Assembly (NCBI GenBank): GCA_023391875.1
Contig: JAEWAB010000004.1
Span: forward strand, 759,258 to 823,257
Direction of reading: 5' to 3'
From: Bacillota bacterium
GTDB taxonomy: Bacteria > Bacillota > Clostridia > Oscillospirales > Ruminococcaceae
DNA length: 64,000 bases
Positions 1 through 7,272 of this stretch are shown piece by piece (the first letter of the stretch is position 1; each line of letters starts with the position of its first letter). The notes below the pieces were generated by a model. That model was not told the origin of the DNA, did no database searches, and saw only the letters and a program-made list of their open reading frames with translations. The translations under genes and the position numbers were made by a program.

Positions 1-250
1 CATTTAGGGCGGTGGTTACGCCCTGCTTGCACAGCATCGCGCCGTTGGCGGCGTGCCCCTCGATGTGGGCGTGAATGTCGATAAACCCGGGCGAAACGTA
101 GCGGCCGGAGGCGTCGATGGTCGCTGCCGCGTCCTCGGCTTCACGGCTGATGCGGGCGATTTTGCCGCCCTTGATATATACATTCGCAGCCGTCAATCTT
201 TTGCGCTGCGTGTCGATGATCGTGCCGTTTATAATGGCGAGGTCGTACAT
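1..250 (-). CDS. Amidohydrolase-family metallohydrolase, N-terminal part only (runs off the window)
   Basis: Only the first 83 residues lie in the window; the gene continues past base 1. The protein opens MYDLAIINGTIID, the usual N-terminal beta-sandwich strand of the amidohydrolase superfamily. It reaches the first metal-binding motif in SPGFIDIHAHIEGH, whose HxH ligands mark the start of the TIM barrel. This resembles the dihydroorotase / D-aminoacylase / deacetylase-like group, but substrate cannot be told from the fragment. The ATG at 248-250 has GAGGTGACG upstream and lies 4 nt after the aguB stop, so it is translated as the third gene of the aguAB operon. It may therefore act on an amide or carbamoyl compound linked to agmatine metabolism; that is inference. 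Confidence 0.8.
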   Translation of the reverse strand, partial: MYDLAIINGTIIDTQRKRLTAANVYIKGGKIARISREAEDAAATIDASGRYVSPGFIDIHAHIEGHAANGAMLCKQGVTTALN

Positions 251-254
251 ATCG

Positions 255-1142
255 TCACCTCTTTTCAGTGGGCAGGGTAGAGCCGTCGAGGGTCAGCAGC
301 GGGGCATAAAGCCCCGGCCTGCGGTCGCGGAACACGCCCCAGCTGCGGCGGTAGAGCGCAAGCGCGTCAAGGTCAAAGCTGGCGGTGAGCACCCCCTCGG
401 TGTGGTCGTCGGCCTTTGCCACAATCTGTCCGGTGCCGTCGGCGATAAAGGAGGAGCCATAAAAGGTGATGCTGCTGTCGCCCTCCTGCTCGGTGCCGAT
501 ACGGTTGGAGGCGATAACCGGCGTAAGGTTTGCCGCGGCGTGCCCCTGCATGCAGGTCTGCCAGTGGCGGCGGGAATTAAGGTCGGGGTTTTGCGGCTCG
601 GAGCCGATGGCGGTGGGGTAGAGCAGCAGCTCGGCGCCCTTGAGCGCCATAATGCGTGCCGCCTCAGGGAACCATTGGTCCCAGCACACCCCGCAGCCGA
701 TGCGCCCGTACGCGGTATCCCATACCATAAAGCCGGTGTCGCCGGGGTTGAAAAAGAACTTCTCCTCGTAGCCCACCCCGTCGGGGATGTGCGACTTGCG
801 GTAGGTGCCCAGTACCTCGCCGGTGCTGTCTATCACAGCTAGGGTGTTATAATAGGCGTTGTTGCAGCGCTCAAAAAAGCTGATGGGCAGCACCACCGCA
901 AGCTCTTTCGCCACCTTGGCAAAATGCTGTACAGCGGGGTTTTCCTCAAGAGTGGTTGCAAGCGGGATATACTGTTCCAGCGGCTTTTGGCAGAAGTAGT
1001 TGGTCTCAAACAGCTCCTGCAGCAGGATGATGTTTGCCCCCTTCGCCGCGGCAGCGCGCACCAGCGCCTCCGCCGCCGCGAGGTTTTCGTTTAAGTTGTT
1101 CCGGCTCGCCATCTGGGTGGCCGCGACTGTCACCATTCTCAT
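255..1142 (-). CDS. aguB: N-carbamoylputrescine amidase
   Basis: Nitrilase-superfamily enzyme that hydrolyses N-carbamoylputrescine to putrescine, CO2 and ammonia in the cytoplasm, the second step of the agmatine deiminase route. The protein (about 295 aa) shows the family triad: Glu43 in LLQELFETNYF, Lys in YRKSHIPDG and the nucleophile Cys in GCGVCWDQWFPE. The PTAIGSEP and GHAAANLTPVIASNRIG stretches are typical of plant and bacterial AguB. An ATG also exists 9 nt further upstream (1151), but it lies inside the AAAGGATG ribosome binding site, so the MRMVTVAATQ start at 1142 is preferred. It follows aguA by about 47 nt, and the next gene starts 4 nt after it. Confidence 0.93.
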   Translation of the reverse strand: MRMVTVAATQMASRNNLNENLAAAEALVRAAAAKGANIILLQELFETNYFCQKPLEQYIPLATTLEENPAVQHFAKVAKELAVVLPISFFERCNNAYYNTLAVIDSTGEVLGTYRKSHIPDGVGYEEKFFFNPGDTGFMVWDTAYGRIGCGVCWDQWFPEAARIMALKGAELLLYPTAIGSEPQNPDLNSRRHWQTCMQGHAAANLTPVIASNRIGTEQEGDSSITFYGSSFIADGTGQIVAKADDHTEGVLTASFDLDALALYRRSWGVFRDRRPGLYAPLLTLDGSTLPTEKR

Positions 1143-1189
1143 AGCAATCATCCTTTGCTTTTATACTCGAGTGTATAGCATTATTTTCA

Positions 1190-2188
1190 TTAGAGCGGTA
1201 TCTGCTGCGTGATGCAGTGGATATTCCCGCCGCCCTTTACGATATCTAAGGTAGGCAGCTGTACGATCTCCCGCTGCGGGAATAGCCTGTACATGGTCTG
1301 CAGCGCGGCTTTGTCGGCTTTCTCCGCTTCTCCGCCAAAGGCGGGCAGAATCACTCCGCCGTTTACAAATACAAAGTTTACATAACTCAGCGGCAGCGGC
1401 TTGCCGTGATGGTAGCGTAGCGGCGGCTCCGATACCTTCTCCACCGCAAGGCCATTTGCCATGAGGATTTCTTCGGCTCTGCGAAAGCGCTCGTAGTTGG
1501 GGTGGGTGGGGTCGTCTGTCCAGAGCAGCAGCACGGTGGAGGGGTTTAAAAAGCAGCAGACGTTATCCACGTGCCCGCTGGTCTCGTCGGCATACAGCCC
1601 GTAGGGCAGCCAGATAACCTTTTTGGCCCCGAGGTAGCACAGCAGATAAGCCTCGATCTCCGCCTTGCTTAACTGTGGGTTGCGGTTTGGGTTTAGCAGG
1701 CATTCCTCGGTGGTAAGCACCAGTCCCTGCCCGTTTACGTGAATCGACCCGCCCTCCAGTATCAGTGGGGCATCGACGCGGGGGACACCCAATACCTCGC
1801 ACAGCCACTCGGGCACGAGGTTGTCCAGCGAGTAATTCGGAAAGATGCCGCCCCATGCGTTAAACCGCCAGTTGACTGCTGCAAGCGCTCCGTCCTGGTC
1901 TTTTACAAAGGTGGGGCCGTTATCGCGCATCCAACAGTCGTCGTGCGGGAGCGTCAGCAGCGCCACCCTTTCGGGGCAGAGCGCACGGGCCTCATCGGCC
2001 AGCGCCTCGTTTACAATCATGGTAACCGGCTCAAAGCGGGCGATGGCTGCGGCCACCCGTGCAAAGGCGAGCCGCGCGGCGTTAATGCCATCCCCCCATA
2101 CACAGTCGGAGACCGGCCACTCCATCAGCATCCCACGGTGTTCTCCCCACTCGGGGGGCATATGCAGTCCCTGCAGTTGCGTAAACAT
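1190..2188 (-). CDS. aguA: Agmatine deiminase
   Basis: Hydrolyses agmatine to N-carbamoylputrescine and ammonia. It belongs to the guanidino-modifying (peptidylarginine deiminase-type) superfamily. Recognisable stretches are the N-terminal PPEWGEHRGMLMEWP, DDCWMRDNGPTFV, LEGGSIHVNGQG and the C-terminal GGGNIHCITQQIP with the catalytic Cys325. At 332 aa it is slightly shorter than the common 350-370 aa. It is the first gene of a leftward operon with aguB and an amidohydrolase. The start has AAAAAAGGACG upstream. The putrescine made could feed the aminotransferase and dehydrogenase encoded to the right. A strong promoter followed at once by an intrinsic terminator-like hairpin lies about 200 nt upstream and may be its regulated leader. 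Confidence 0.94.
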   Translation of the reverse strand: MFTQLQGLHMPPEWGEHRGMLMEWPVSDCVWGDGINAARLAFARVAAAIARFEPVTMIVNEALADEARALCPERVALLTLPHDDCWMRDNGPTFVKDQDGALAAVNWRFNAWGGIFPNYSLDNLVPEWLCEVLGVPRVDAPLILEGGSIHVNGQGLVLTTEECLLNPNRNPQLSKAEIEAYLLCYLGAKKVIWLPYGLYADETSGHVDNVCCFLNPSTVLLLWTDDPTHPNYERFRRAEEILMANGLAVEKVSEPPLRYHHGKPLPLSYVNFVFVNGGVILPAFGGEAEKADKAALQTMYRLFPQREIVQLPTLDIVKGGGNIHCITQQIPL

Positions 2189-2387
2189 GAACTATACTAC
2201 GTCCTTTTTTAGTACTAATTACAATTAGAAATATAGTAAAAATTCGAGCAAAAGGTTGAATTAATGCCTTTTGTGAAGAATTTTTATGTAATATTTCTTA
2301 TTGGAATTAGTATATGATGCCTCCCGTTTACACGGAACCCGATAACCGGGTTAAGAGTGTATATCTGACGCTATAAACTCCTGATAG

Positions 2388-2436
2388 CAAAAAAACAATG
2401 CGGCCGCACTTCAAATGAAGGTCAACCACATTGTTT
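2388..2436 (-). terminator. Hairpin with T7 tract in front of aguA (attenuator or small-RNA terminator)
   Basis: Read leftward, AAACAATGTGG pairs with CCGCATTGTTT (one G-T pair, arms 2426-2436 and 2393-2403). An inner CTTC/GAAG stem sits in the loop, and the second arm runs directly into seven Ts. This is a textbook intrinsic terminator. It lies about 200 nt upstream of aguA and within a few bases of the expected start of the promoter at 2443-2471. Confidence 0.65.
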
Positions 2437-2442
2437 GGGTTA

Positions 2443-2471
2443 ACTATATACAATAATAATGTCGAAGTCAA
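2443..2471 (-). promoter_or_regulatory. Sigma-A type promoter reading toward aguA
   Basis: On the minus strand TTGACT (2471-2466) and TATAGT (2448-2443) are separated by exactly 17 bp. The start point would fall near 2436, the outer edge of the terminator hairpin. Inferred from consensus only. Confidence 0.6.
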
Positions 2472-2572
2472 TTGTCTTTTGCCACAAAGCCGATTGTCGT
2501 TTTAAACAGCGATGCCAAAACGAGTGCCTAAAAGGCGCCGTTAATTTATAGATTATGCGAATGGAAACAAGA

Positions 2573-2601
2573 TTGACAATAACAGTAGCCTGTAGTATCA
2601 T
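2573..2601 (+). promoter_or_regulatory. Sigma-A type promoter reading toward the PII gene and potABCD
   Basis: A perfect TTGACA (2573-2578), a 17-bp spacer and TATCAT (2596-2601). Transcription from about 2608 would give a leader of about 235 nt before the PII gene. It diverges from the agu promoter about 100 bp to the left. Confidence 0.65.
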
Positions 2602-2701
2602 AATTTGTAACAAGTGGTTGGCTTCTTACAGGGCTGGGATATCCGCTTTCGTAAGATAAACAGGTGTTATAGGAATAGTGCTACTAAAGCATGCAGGGAT
2701 A

Positions 2702-2757
2702 CGGCGCTTTTGGCTGTTTCGCGCATTGGCGCGCGAAAGGCAAAAAGGCGCTGTTTT
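2702..2757 (+). promoter_or_regulatory. GC-rich hairpin with T tract in the PII/pot leader (attenuator-like)
   Basis: TTTCGCGC (2717-2724) pairs perfectly with GCGCGAAA (2731-2738). Flanking GCGCTTTT and AAAAGGCGC segments extend the stem with mismatches. GTTTTTATTTT follows. It sits inside the leader transcribed from 2573-2601, so it could terminate or pause transcription before the PII gene. Confidence 0.45.
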
Positions 2758-2801
2758 TATTTTCCGTTATCCGCTATACCGAACTGTTTCAAATTGGTTT
2801 T

Positions 2802-2831
2802 ATGCCTTTCGGCATAAAGCCGGAAAGGCAT
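2802..2831 (+). promoter_or_regulatory. Hairpin covering the ribosome-binding region of the PII gene
   Basis: ATGCCTTTCGGC pairs with GCCGGAAAGGCAT (one bulged G) around an ATAAA loop. The right arm contains GGAAAGG, the only purine-rich candidate ribosome binding site of the downstream gene, so folding would hide it. Confidence 0.45.
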
Positions 2832-2841
2832 GGTAGTAAAA

Positions 2842-3186
2842 ATGAAGAAGCTGGAGATTATTATCCGCCCCGAAAAGCTGGAGGAACTAAAAACCGTTTT
2901 AAACAACTATTCTGTGGGCGGCATGTCCATCAGCAGCATCATGGGCTGCGGCAACCAAAAGGGCTATGCGTACGACGGGATTAAGGGCCTATCGCTGCCC
3001 AATATTAACCTGATCCCCAAGATTCAGGTGAACGTGGTGGTATCCGACGAGGTTGTGCCGGAGCTTTTAAGCAGCATCCACGAAGAGATCGCCACCGGCA
3101 AGGTCGGCGACGGCAAGGTATTTGTTTACCCCGTGGAGGAGGCCATGCGCATCCGCACCGGCGAGCGCGGCAACAAGGCCATCTAG
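2842..3186 (+). CDS. PII-family signalling protein linked to polyamine transport (PotN-like)
   Basis: A 114-residue PII (GlnB/GlnK superfamily) protein starting MKKLEIIIRPEKL and ending with the conserved TGKVGDGKVFVYPV and IRTGE nucleotide-binding B and C loops. The T-loop region keeps GNQKG and a Lys in LIPK, but is two residues longer than in GlnB. It has no Tyr at the uridylylation position, so covalent control is unlikely. PII trimers sense ATP/ADP and sometimes 2-oxoglutarate. A Firmicutes subgroup called PotN has been described next to potABCD, which matches this position. An in-frame ATG at 2830 overlaps the putative ribosome binding site, so 2842 is preferred, though its spacing is long (13 nt). 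No amtB or glnA is nearby, which argues against an ammonium role. Confidence 0.82.
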   Translation: MKKLEIIIRPEKLEELKTVLNNYSVGGMSISSIMGCGNQKGYAYDGIKGLSLPNINLIPKIQVNVVVSDEVVPELLSSIHEEIATGKVGDGKVFVYPVEEAMRIRTGERGNKAI

Positions 3187-3212
3187 TTTTTAATGCCTTT
3201 AATATCAATAAC

Positions 3213-3255
3213 AAAGCAGACAATGTCGTCTCTTGGGGCGTTGTCTGCTTTTTTT
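3213..3255 (+). terminator. Intrinsic terminator after the PII gene
   Basis: GCAGACAA (3216-3223) and TTGTCTGC (3241-3248) form the stem, followed by TTTTTTT. It lies between the PII gene and potA, so potABCD expression may depend on read-through or a separate promoter not identified here. Confidence 0.8.
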
Positions 3256-3301
3256 ATGCATCGTTGGAAACAGGTTTAAATCTGGCTTAGGAGGAAGCGC
3301 T

Positions 3302-4456
3302 ATGGCCGCAAAGCCAATTGTAGAAATACACAATGTAAACAAGCATTACGGTGAAAATCATGTTGTTAAAGATTTAAATATGGTCGTGGAGGAGGGGGAG
3401 TTCCTCTCTATCTTAGGGCCTTCCGGCTGCGGAAAGACCACCACCCTGCGCATGATAGCGGGGTTTGAGCAGCAGAGCGACGGCGACATTCTGGTAGAGG
3501 GCGAGCGGGTGGAAAACAAAGAGCCCTTTGAACGCAATGTCAATACCGTGTTCCAGAGCTACGCGCTCTTCCCACACATGACGGTGTTTGACAATGTGGG
3601 CTTCGGTTTAAAGATGAAGGGCGTTAAGAAGCAGCAAATCAAAGAGCTCGTAAAGGACGCTCTTTCGATGGTGCAGCTCGAGGGGTTTGATAAGCGCTAC
3701 CCCTCCCAGCTTTCGGGCGGGCAGAAGCAGCGCGTGGCCATCGCAAGGGCCATCGTCAACAAGCCGCGCGTACTGCTGTTGGATGAACCCTTAGGCGCTT
3801 TAGACCTTAAGCTGCGCAAGCAGATGCAGATCGAGCTCAAACGCCTTCAAAAACGCCTGGGCATCACCTTTATCTATGTAACGCACGATCAGGAGGAGGC
3901 GCTCACCATGAGCGACCGCATCGTGGTGATGAACGCGGGCGTCTTGGAGCAGATGGGCACCCCCACCGAGATCTACGAGAGCCCGCGTACCAAGTTTGTG
4001 GCCGATTTTATCGGTGAATCCAACCTCTTTGAGGCGGTGGTGAGCCACGAGGGCGACGATGCGCTGGTGCTGGCCGCCGAGGCCGGAACGATGCAGGGAA
4101 AGGGCAGTGGGTTTGAGGATGGCGAGCTTATCTATGTTTCGGTTCGCCCTGAAAAGGTGCAGTGCGCGTCTATACCGCAGGAGGGCTTTACGCTTTGCGG
4201 CGTGGTCAAAGAACATATCTATATCGGTACGCTGGTAAAGAGCATTGTGGTGCTCCCAAACGGTTACGAGGTAAAGCTCACAGCCCTTGCGGGCAAGGCC
4301 TTCCCGCCTGTGGGCGAGGTGCAGTACCTGTTTTGGAAGGTTTCAGACGCGGTGCTCATCCACTCGGTTTCCCACCGCATCTTCAGCACCATCGAGAACA
4401 TCAACCTCGGCGAGTATGTCGCCGGGCTGAGTGCTCTTGAGAAAGAATCGAGGTGA
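3302..4456 (+). CDS. potA: Spermidine/putrescine ABC transporter, ATP-binding subunit
   Basis: Cytoplasmic ATPase that powers uptake through PotB and PotC. The 384-aa protein shows Walker A GPSGCGKTT, signature LSGGQKQR, Walker B VLLLDEPLGALD and switch HDQEEALTMSD. A C-terminal TOBE-type domain follows (residues about 280-384), typical of PotA/MalK-like subunits. The ATG at 3302 follows TTAGGAGGAAG by an ideal distance. An in-frame extension upstream runs through the preceding terminator and is not used. potB starts 6 nt after the stop, so the four pot genes form one operon. Confidence 0.95.
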   Translation: MAAKPIVEIHNVNKHYGENHVVKDLNMVVEEGEFLSILGPSGCGKTTTLRMIAGFEQQSDGDILVEGERVENKEPFERNVNTVFQSYALFPHMTVFDNVGFGLKMKGVKKQQIKELVKDALSMVQLEGFDKRYPSQLSGGQKQRVAIARAIVNKPRVLLLDEPLGALDLKLRKQMQIELKRLQKRLGITFIYVTHDQEEALTMSDRIVVMNAGVLEQMGTPTEIYESPRTKFVADFIGESNLFEAVVSHEGDDALVLAAEAGTMQGKGSGFEDGELIYVSVRPEKVQCASIPQEGFTLCGVVKEHIYIGTLVKSIVVLPNGYEVKLTALAGKAFPPVGEVQYLFWKVSDAVLIHSVSHRIFSTIENINLGEYVAGLSALEKESR

Positions 4457-4462
4457 GGCGGG

Positions 4463-5341
4463 ATGGCTAAGTTAGACCGCCGCAGGCTTCGGGCCAAAGG
4501 GCTGCCCCTGCTCACGATGGTGTCGCCCGTTACGTTCTGGATGGTACTGCTCATTGCGGTGCCGCTTATCTACATACTGGTGGTGAGCTTTTGCACCACC
4601 GACGCCTCCCATAACATTGTGTTCTCGTTTACACTGGATAACTACGCAAAACTGTTAAGCCCAACCCTGCTTACCATCTACGCAAACTCCCTGATTATCG
4701 CGCTGCTGTCTACGATAACTTGCATCCTCGTCGGCTACCCGTTTGCTTATATCATGGCGTTTACCACCCGTTTTCGCAAAACCCTGATGATGATCTTTCT
4801 AATGCTCCCGTTCTGGACAAGCTCACTCATCCGCCTGTACGGCTGGCGCACCATCTTGGGCAGTGAGGGATATCTAAACCGTTTTTTACAGTCGGTTGGC
4901 CTTATCAGCGCACCGCTTGAGATGATGTACACGCGTGGAGCCGTTGTGCTGGGCATGGTGTATGTGCTGTTGCCCTTCATGATTCTGCCGATACACACCG
5001 TTATCGATAAGCTCGACCGCAGCCTGCTGGAAGCGGCAAGCGACCTCGGCGCGCGGAATGTCCGCCGCTTTCTGCATATCACATTACCCCTTACGGCGCC
5101 CGGCATCTTTGCGGGGGTGATCATGGTGTTCATCCCGTCGCTCGGTTACTTCTTTGTATCCGACATCATGGGCGGCAGCAAGAGCCAGCTCATCGGCAAC
5201 GCGATCGAGCGGCAGTTTAAAGAGGCCTTCAACTGGCCGTTCGGCGCGGCACTTTCCATTGTGCTCATCGTTATCACGCTGGTGCTGGTGCGCATCTATA
5301 CCAAGGTAGGCGGCAGCGTCGACGATTTGGGGGTGATGTAG
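4463..5341 (+). CDS. potB: Spermidine/putrescine ABC transporter, permease subunit B
   Basis: A 292-aa inner-membrane permease of the binding-protein-dependent type with about six hydrophobic segments; the first is SPVTFWMVLLIAVPLIYILVV. The ATPase-contacting EAA loop reads EAASDLGARNVRRFLHITLPLTAPG (split here for length: EAASDLGA and PLTAPG). MLPFWTSSLIRLYGW is characteristic of PotB. It forms the transmembrane pore with PotC. The start follows GGTGAGGCGGG. Its stop TAG is directly followed by the GTG of potC, indicating coupling. Confidence 0.94.
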   Translation: MAKLDRRRLRAKGLPLLTMVSPVTFWMVLLIAVPLIYILVVSFCTTDASHNIVFSFTLDNYAKLLSPTLLTIYANSLIIALLSTITCILVGYPFAYIMAFTTRFRKTLMMIFLMLPFWTSSLIRLYGWRTILGSEGYLNRFLQSVGLISAPLEMMYTRGAVVLGMVYVLLPFMILPIHTVIDKLDRSLLEAASDLGARNVRRFLHITLPLTAPGIFAGVIMVFIPSLGYFFVSDIMGGSKSQLIGNAIERQFKEAFNWPFGAALSIVLIVITLVLVRIYTKVGGSVDDLGVM

Positions 5342-6139
5342 GTGACCAAAAAAGAGATGAAATCGGCGGTAAGTAAGAGTACCTCCCGTGTTTTCTCGGG
5401 GCTGGTTTTCCTGTTTCTCTACCTGCCCATCGCCGTCATCGTCCTGTTTTCATTTAACGATTCTCGCCGCAACATCGTGTTCGAGGGCTTTACCGCCGAG
5501 TGGTACGGCGTCATGCTGCAAAACGGCCCGCTGCTCGAAGCGTTCGGTAACACCATGTTGGTAGCGGTGAGCAGCACCCTCCTTTCGGCGATGGTGGGCA
5601 CCCTTGCCGCGGTGGGCATGTACCGCTATAAGTTCCGCGGCAAAGGGCTGATTGACGCGCTTCTTTATATCCCTGTGGTGATCCCCGAGATCGTGCTGGG
5701 CATCTCGATGCTTTCCATCTTTTCGCTGTCGCATGTACCGCTGGGCATGATTACCCTCGTTATCGCGCACGCCACCTTTTCCATCCCCTTTGTCGTATTT
5801 ACCGTGCGCGCCCGGCTTTCGGGCTTTGACCGTTCGGTGGAGGAGGCGGCGATGGACCTCGGCGCGAACCGTGTAAAGGTGTTCTTTAACATCACTATCC
5901 CCATCATCTTTCCGGGTATCCTTTCGGGGGCGCTGCTGGCGTTTACCTTATCGATAGACGACATCATCATCAGCTTCTTCACCACCGGCCCCAACAGCAC
6001 CACCTTCCCGCTCAAGATTATGGAGATGGTACGCTCGGGCGTTCGCCCCGATGTCTACGCGCTTTCCACCCTGATTATCCTTGTCACCTTTACGACGGTG
6101 GTGGTCAGCCAGACCATCGCCTACAAAAAGCAGCAATAA
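5342..6139 (+). CDS. potC: Spermidine/putrescine ABC transporter, permease subunit C
   Basis: A 265-aa permease paired with PotB. Hydrophobic segments include VFSGLVFLFLYLPIAVIVLF, and the motif FSFNDSRR is typical of PotC N-termini. The EAA loop is EEAAMDLGANRVKVFFNI, followed by the conserved FPGILSGALLAFTLSIDD. The start is GTG at 5342, immediately after the potB stop; the GGGGGTGATG tail of potB serves as ribosome binding site. An ATG 15 nt further in is a weaker alternative. Confidence 0.93.
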   Translation: MTKKEMKSAVSKSTSRVFSGLVFLFLYLPIAVIVLFSFNDSRRNIVFEGFTAEWYGVMLQNGPLLEAFGNTMLVAVSSTLLSAMVGTLAAVGMYRYKFRGKGLIDALLYIPVVIPEIVLGISMLSIFSLSHVPLGMITLVIAHATFSIPFVVFTVRARLSGFDRSVEEAAMDLGANRVKVFFNITIPIIFPGILSGALLAFTLSIDDIIISFFTTGPNSTTFPLKIMEMVRSGVRPDVYALSTLIILVTFTTVVVSQTIAYKKQQ

Positions 6140-6176
6140 AGAGGTCATCCGTTACAATTTGAGAGGAGTGTTTTAC

Positions 6177-7223
6177 ATGAAAAGAAGAATATCCGGTATC
6201 CTGCTGGCGGCGCTTGTGCTGTCGCTCGCACTCATCTCCGCGGGCTGCGCTAACAAGGGCGGAGGTGAGCTCAACATCTTTGTGTGGACGGAATACATGC
6301 CGCAGACCGTTTTCGACGCCTTTACCAAAGAAACGGGTATTAAAGTAAACGTACAGACCTATTCCTCCAACGAGGATATGCTCGCGAAGGTAAAGGGGAG
6401 CAACGAGGGCATTTACGATATTGTGGTGCCCAGCGACTACATGGTAAAGATGATGGTAGGCGAGGGGCTGTTGCAGGAGCTTGACCAAAGCAAGCTGCCC
6501 AACCTTAAAAATATCGACCCCGCGTACTTAAACCAGAGCTTCGACCCCGGCAACAAATACTCGGTACCCTACATGGGTGGTGTGGCAACCTTGGTGGTGA
6601 ACAAAACCAAGGTAACCGAGCCGATTACCTCCTATAAACAGCTGTTTGACCCCAAATTCGCAAACTCGCTCGTGGTGCTGGACGATTTCCGTGCCGTAAT
6701 CGGCATTGCCGCCAAGAGCCTTGGCTACTCGCTCAACACCACCGACGACGCCGAGCTTGCGGAGGTAGGCAAGGCGCTGGAGACCCTTAAGCCCAACATC
6801 AAGCTGTACGACAGCGACTCGCCCAAAACCGCGATGCTAAACGGTGAAACCTCCATCGGCTTTATGTGGAATGCGGAGGTCGCCATCTGTACCGAGGAGA
6901 GCGACGATTTTGAGGTTGTGTTCCCCGAGGAGGGCTGCTACCTGTTTTTAGATAACCTGAGCATCCTCAAGGGGGCCAAGAACAGCGAGAACGCGCTTAA
7001 ATTCTTAAACTTCATCTTAAAGCCGGAAATCAGCAAGCTGGTTTTGGATGAGTTCCCTTACCTAAACCCCAATGCCGAGGCAGTAAAGCTGCTGCCCGAC
7101 AGCTATAAGAACAACCCCGCCTCCAACATCCCACCCGAGGTGTTTGCCAAGGGTGAGTTTGTAGAGGATATCGGTACGGCGGTAGAAAAGTACGATACGC
7201 TCTGGACAAAGCTTACACAGTAA
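6177..7223 (+). CDS. potD: Spermidine/putrescine-binding lipoprotein
   Basis: Extracellular substrate-binding protein (348 aa) that delivers polyamines to PotBC. It has a lipoprotein signal: basic MKRRIS, a hydrophobic core, and the lipobox ISAGC with Cys at about residue 23, so it is anchored to the outer face of the membrane. The mature part opens LNIFVWTEYMPQTVFDAFTK, as in PotD/PotF proteins (WxxY polyamine-site Trp/Tyr). The motif YDIVVPSDYMVKMM is also typical. GAGAGGAGTG precedes the ATG at 6177. An in-frame upstream extension would overlap potC and has no signal peptide, so it is rejected. It is the last gene of the pot operon and sits 49 nt before the aldehyde dehydrogenase. Confidence 0.94.
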   Translation: MKRRISGILLAALVLSLALISAGCANKGGGELNIFVWTEYMPQTVFDAFTKETGIKVNVQTYSSNEDMLAKVKGSNEGIYDIVVPSDYMVKMMVGEGLLQELDQSKLPNLKNIDPAYLNQSFDPGNKYSVPYMGGVATLVVNKTKVTEPITSYKQLFDPKFANSLVVLDDFRAVIGIAAKSLGYSLNTTDDAELAEVGKALETLKPNIKLYDSDSPKTAMLNGETSIGFMWNAEVAICTEESDDFEVVFPEEGCYLFLDNLSILKGAKNSENALKFLNFILKPEISKLVLDEFPYLNPNAEAVKLLPDSYKNNPASNIPPEVFAKGEFVEDIGTAVEKYDTLWTKLTQ

Positions 7224-7272
7224 CATTTATATAAACTTTACCCGAACCTGAAGAAAGGCAAGGAAGTAAACA

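Noticed and set aside
117..842. Long rightward reading frame opposite aguB
   Set aside because: It mirrors the codon pattern of aguB on the other strand, lacks a ribosome binding site and has no family features. Similar antisense frames across the window were dropped for the same reason.
2190..2440. T-box or known riboswitch in the aguA leader
   Set aside because: No T-box antiterminator sequence, specifier-loop pattern or conserved riboswitch core was recognisable; only the hairpin with T tract is supported.
2614..2817. Short rightward reading frames in the PII leader
   Set aside because: They cover the hairpins, have no ribosome binding site and no protein-like composition.
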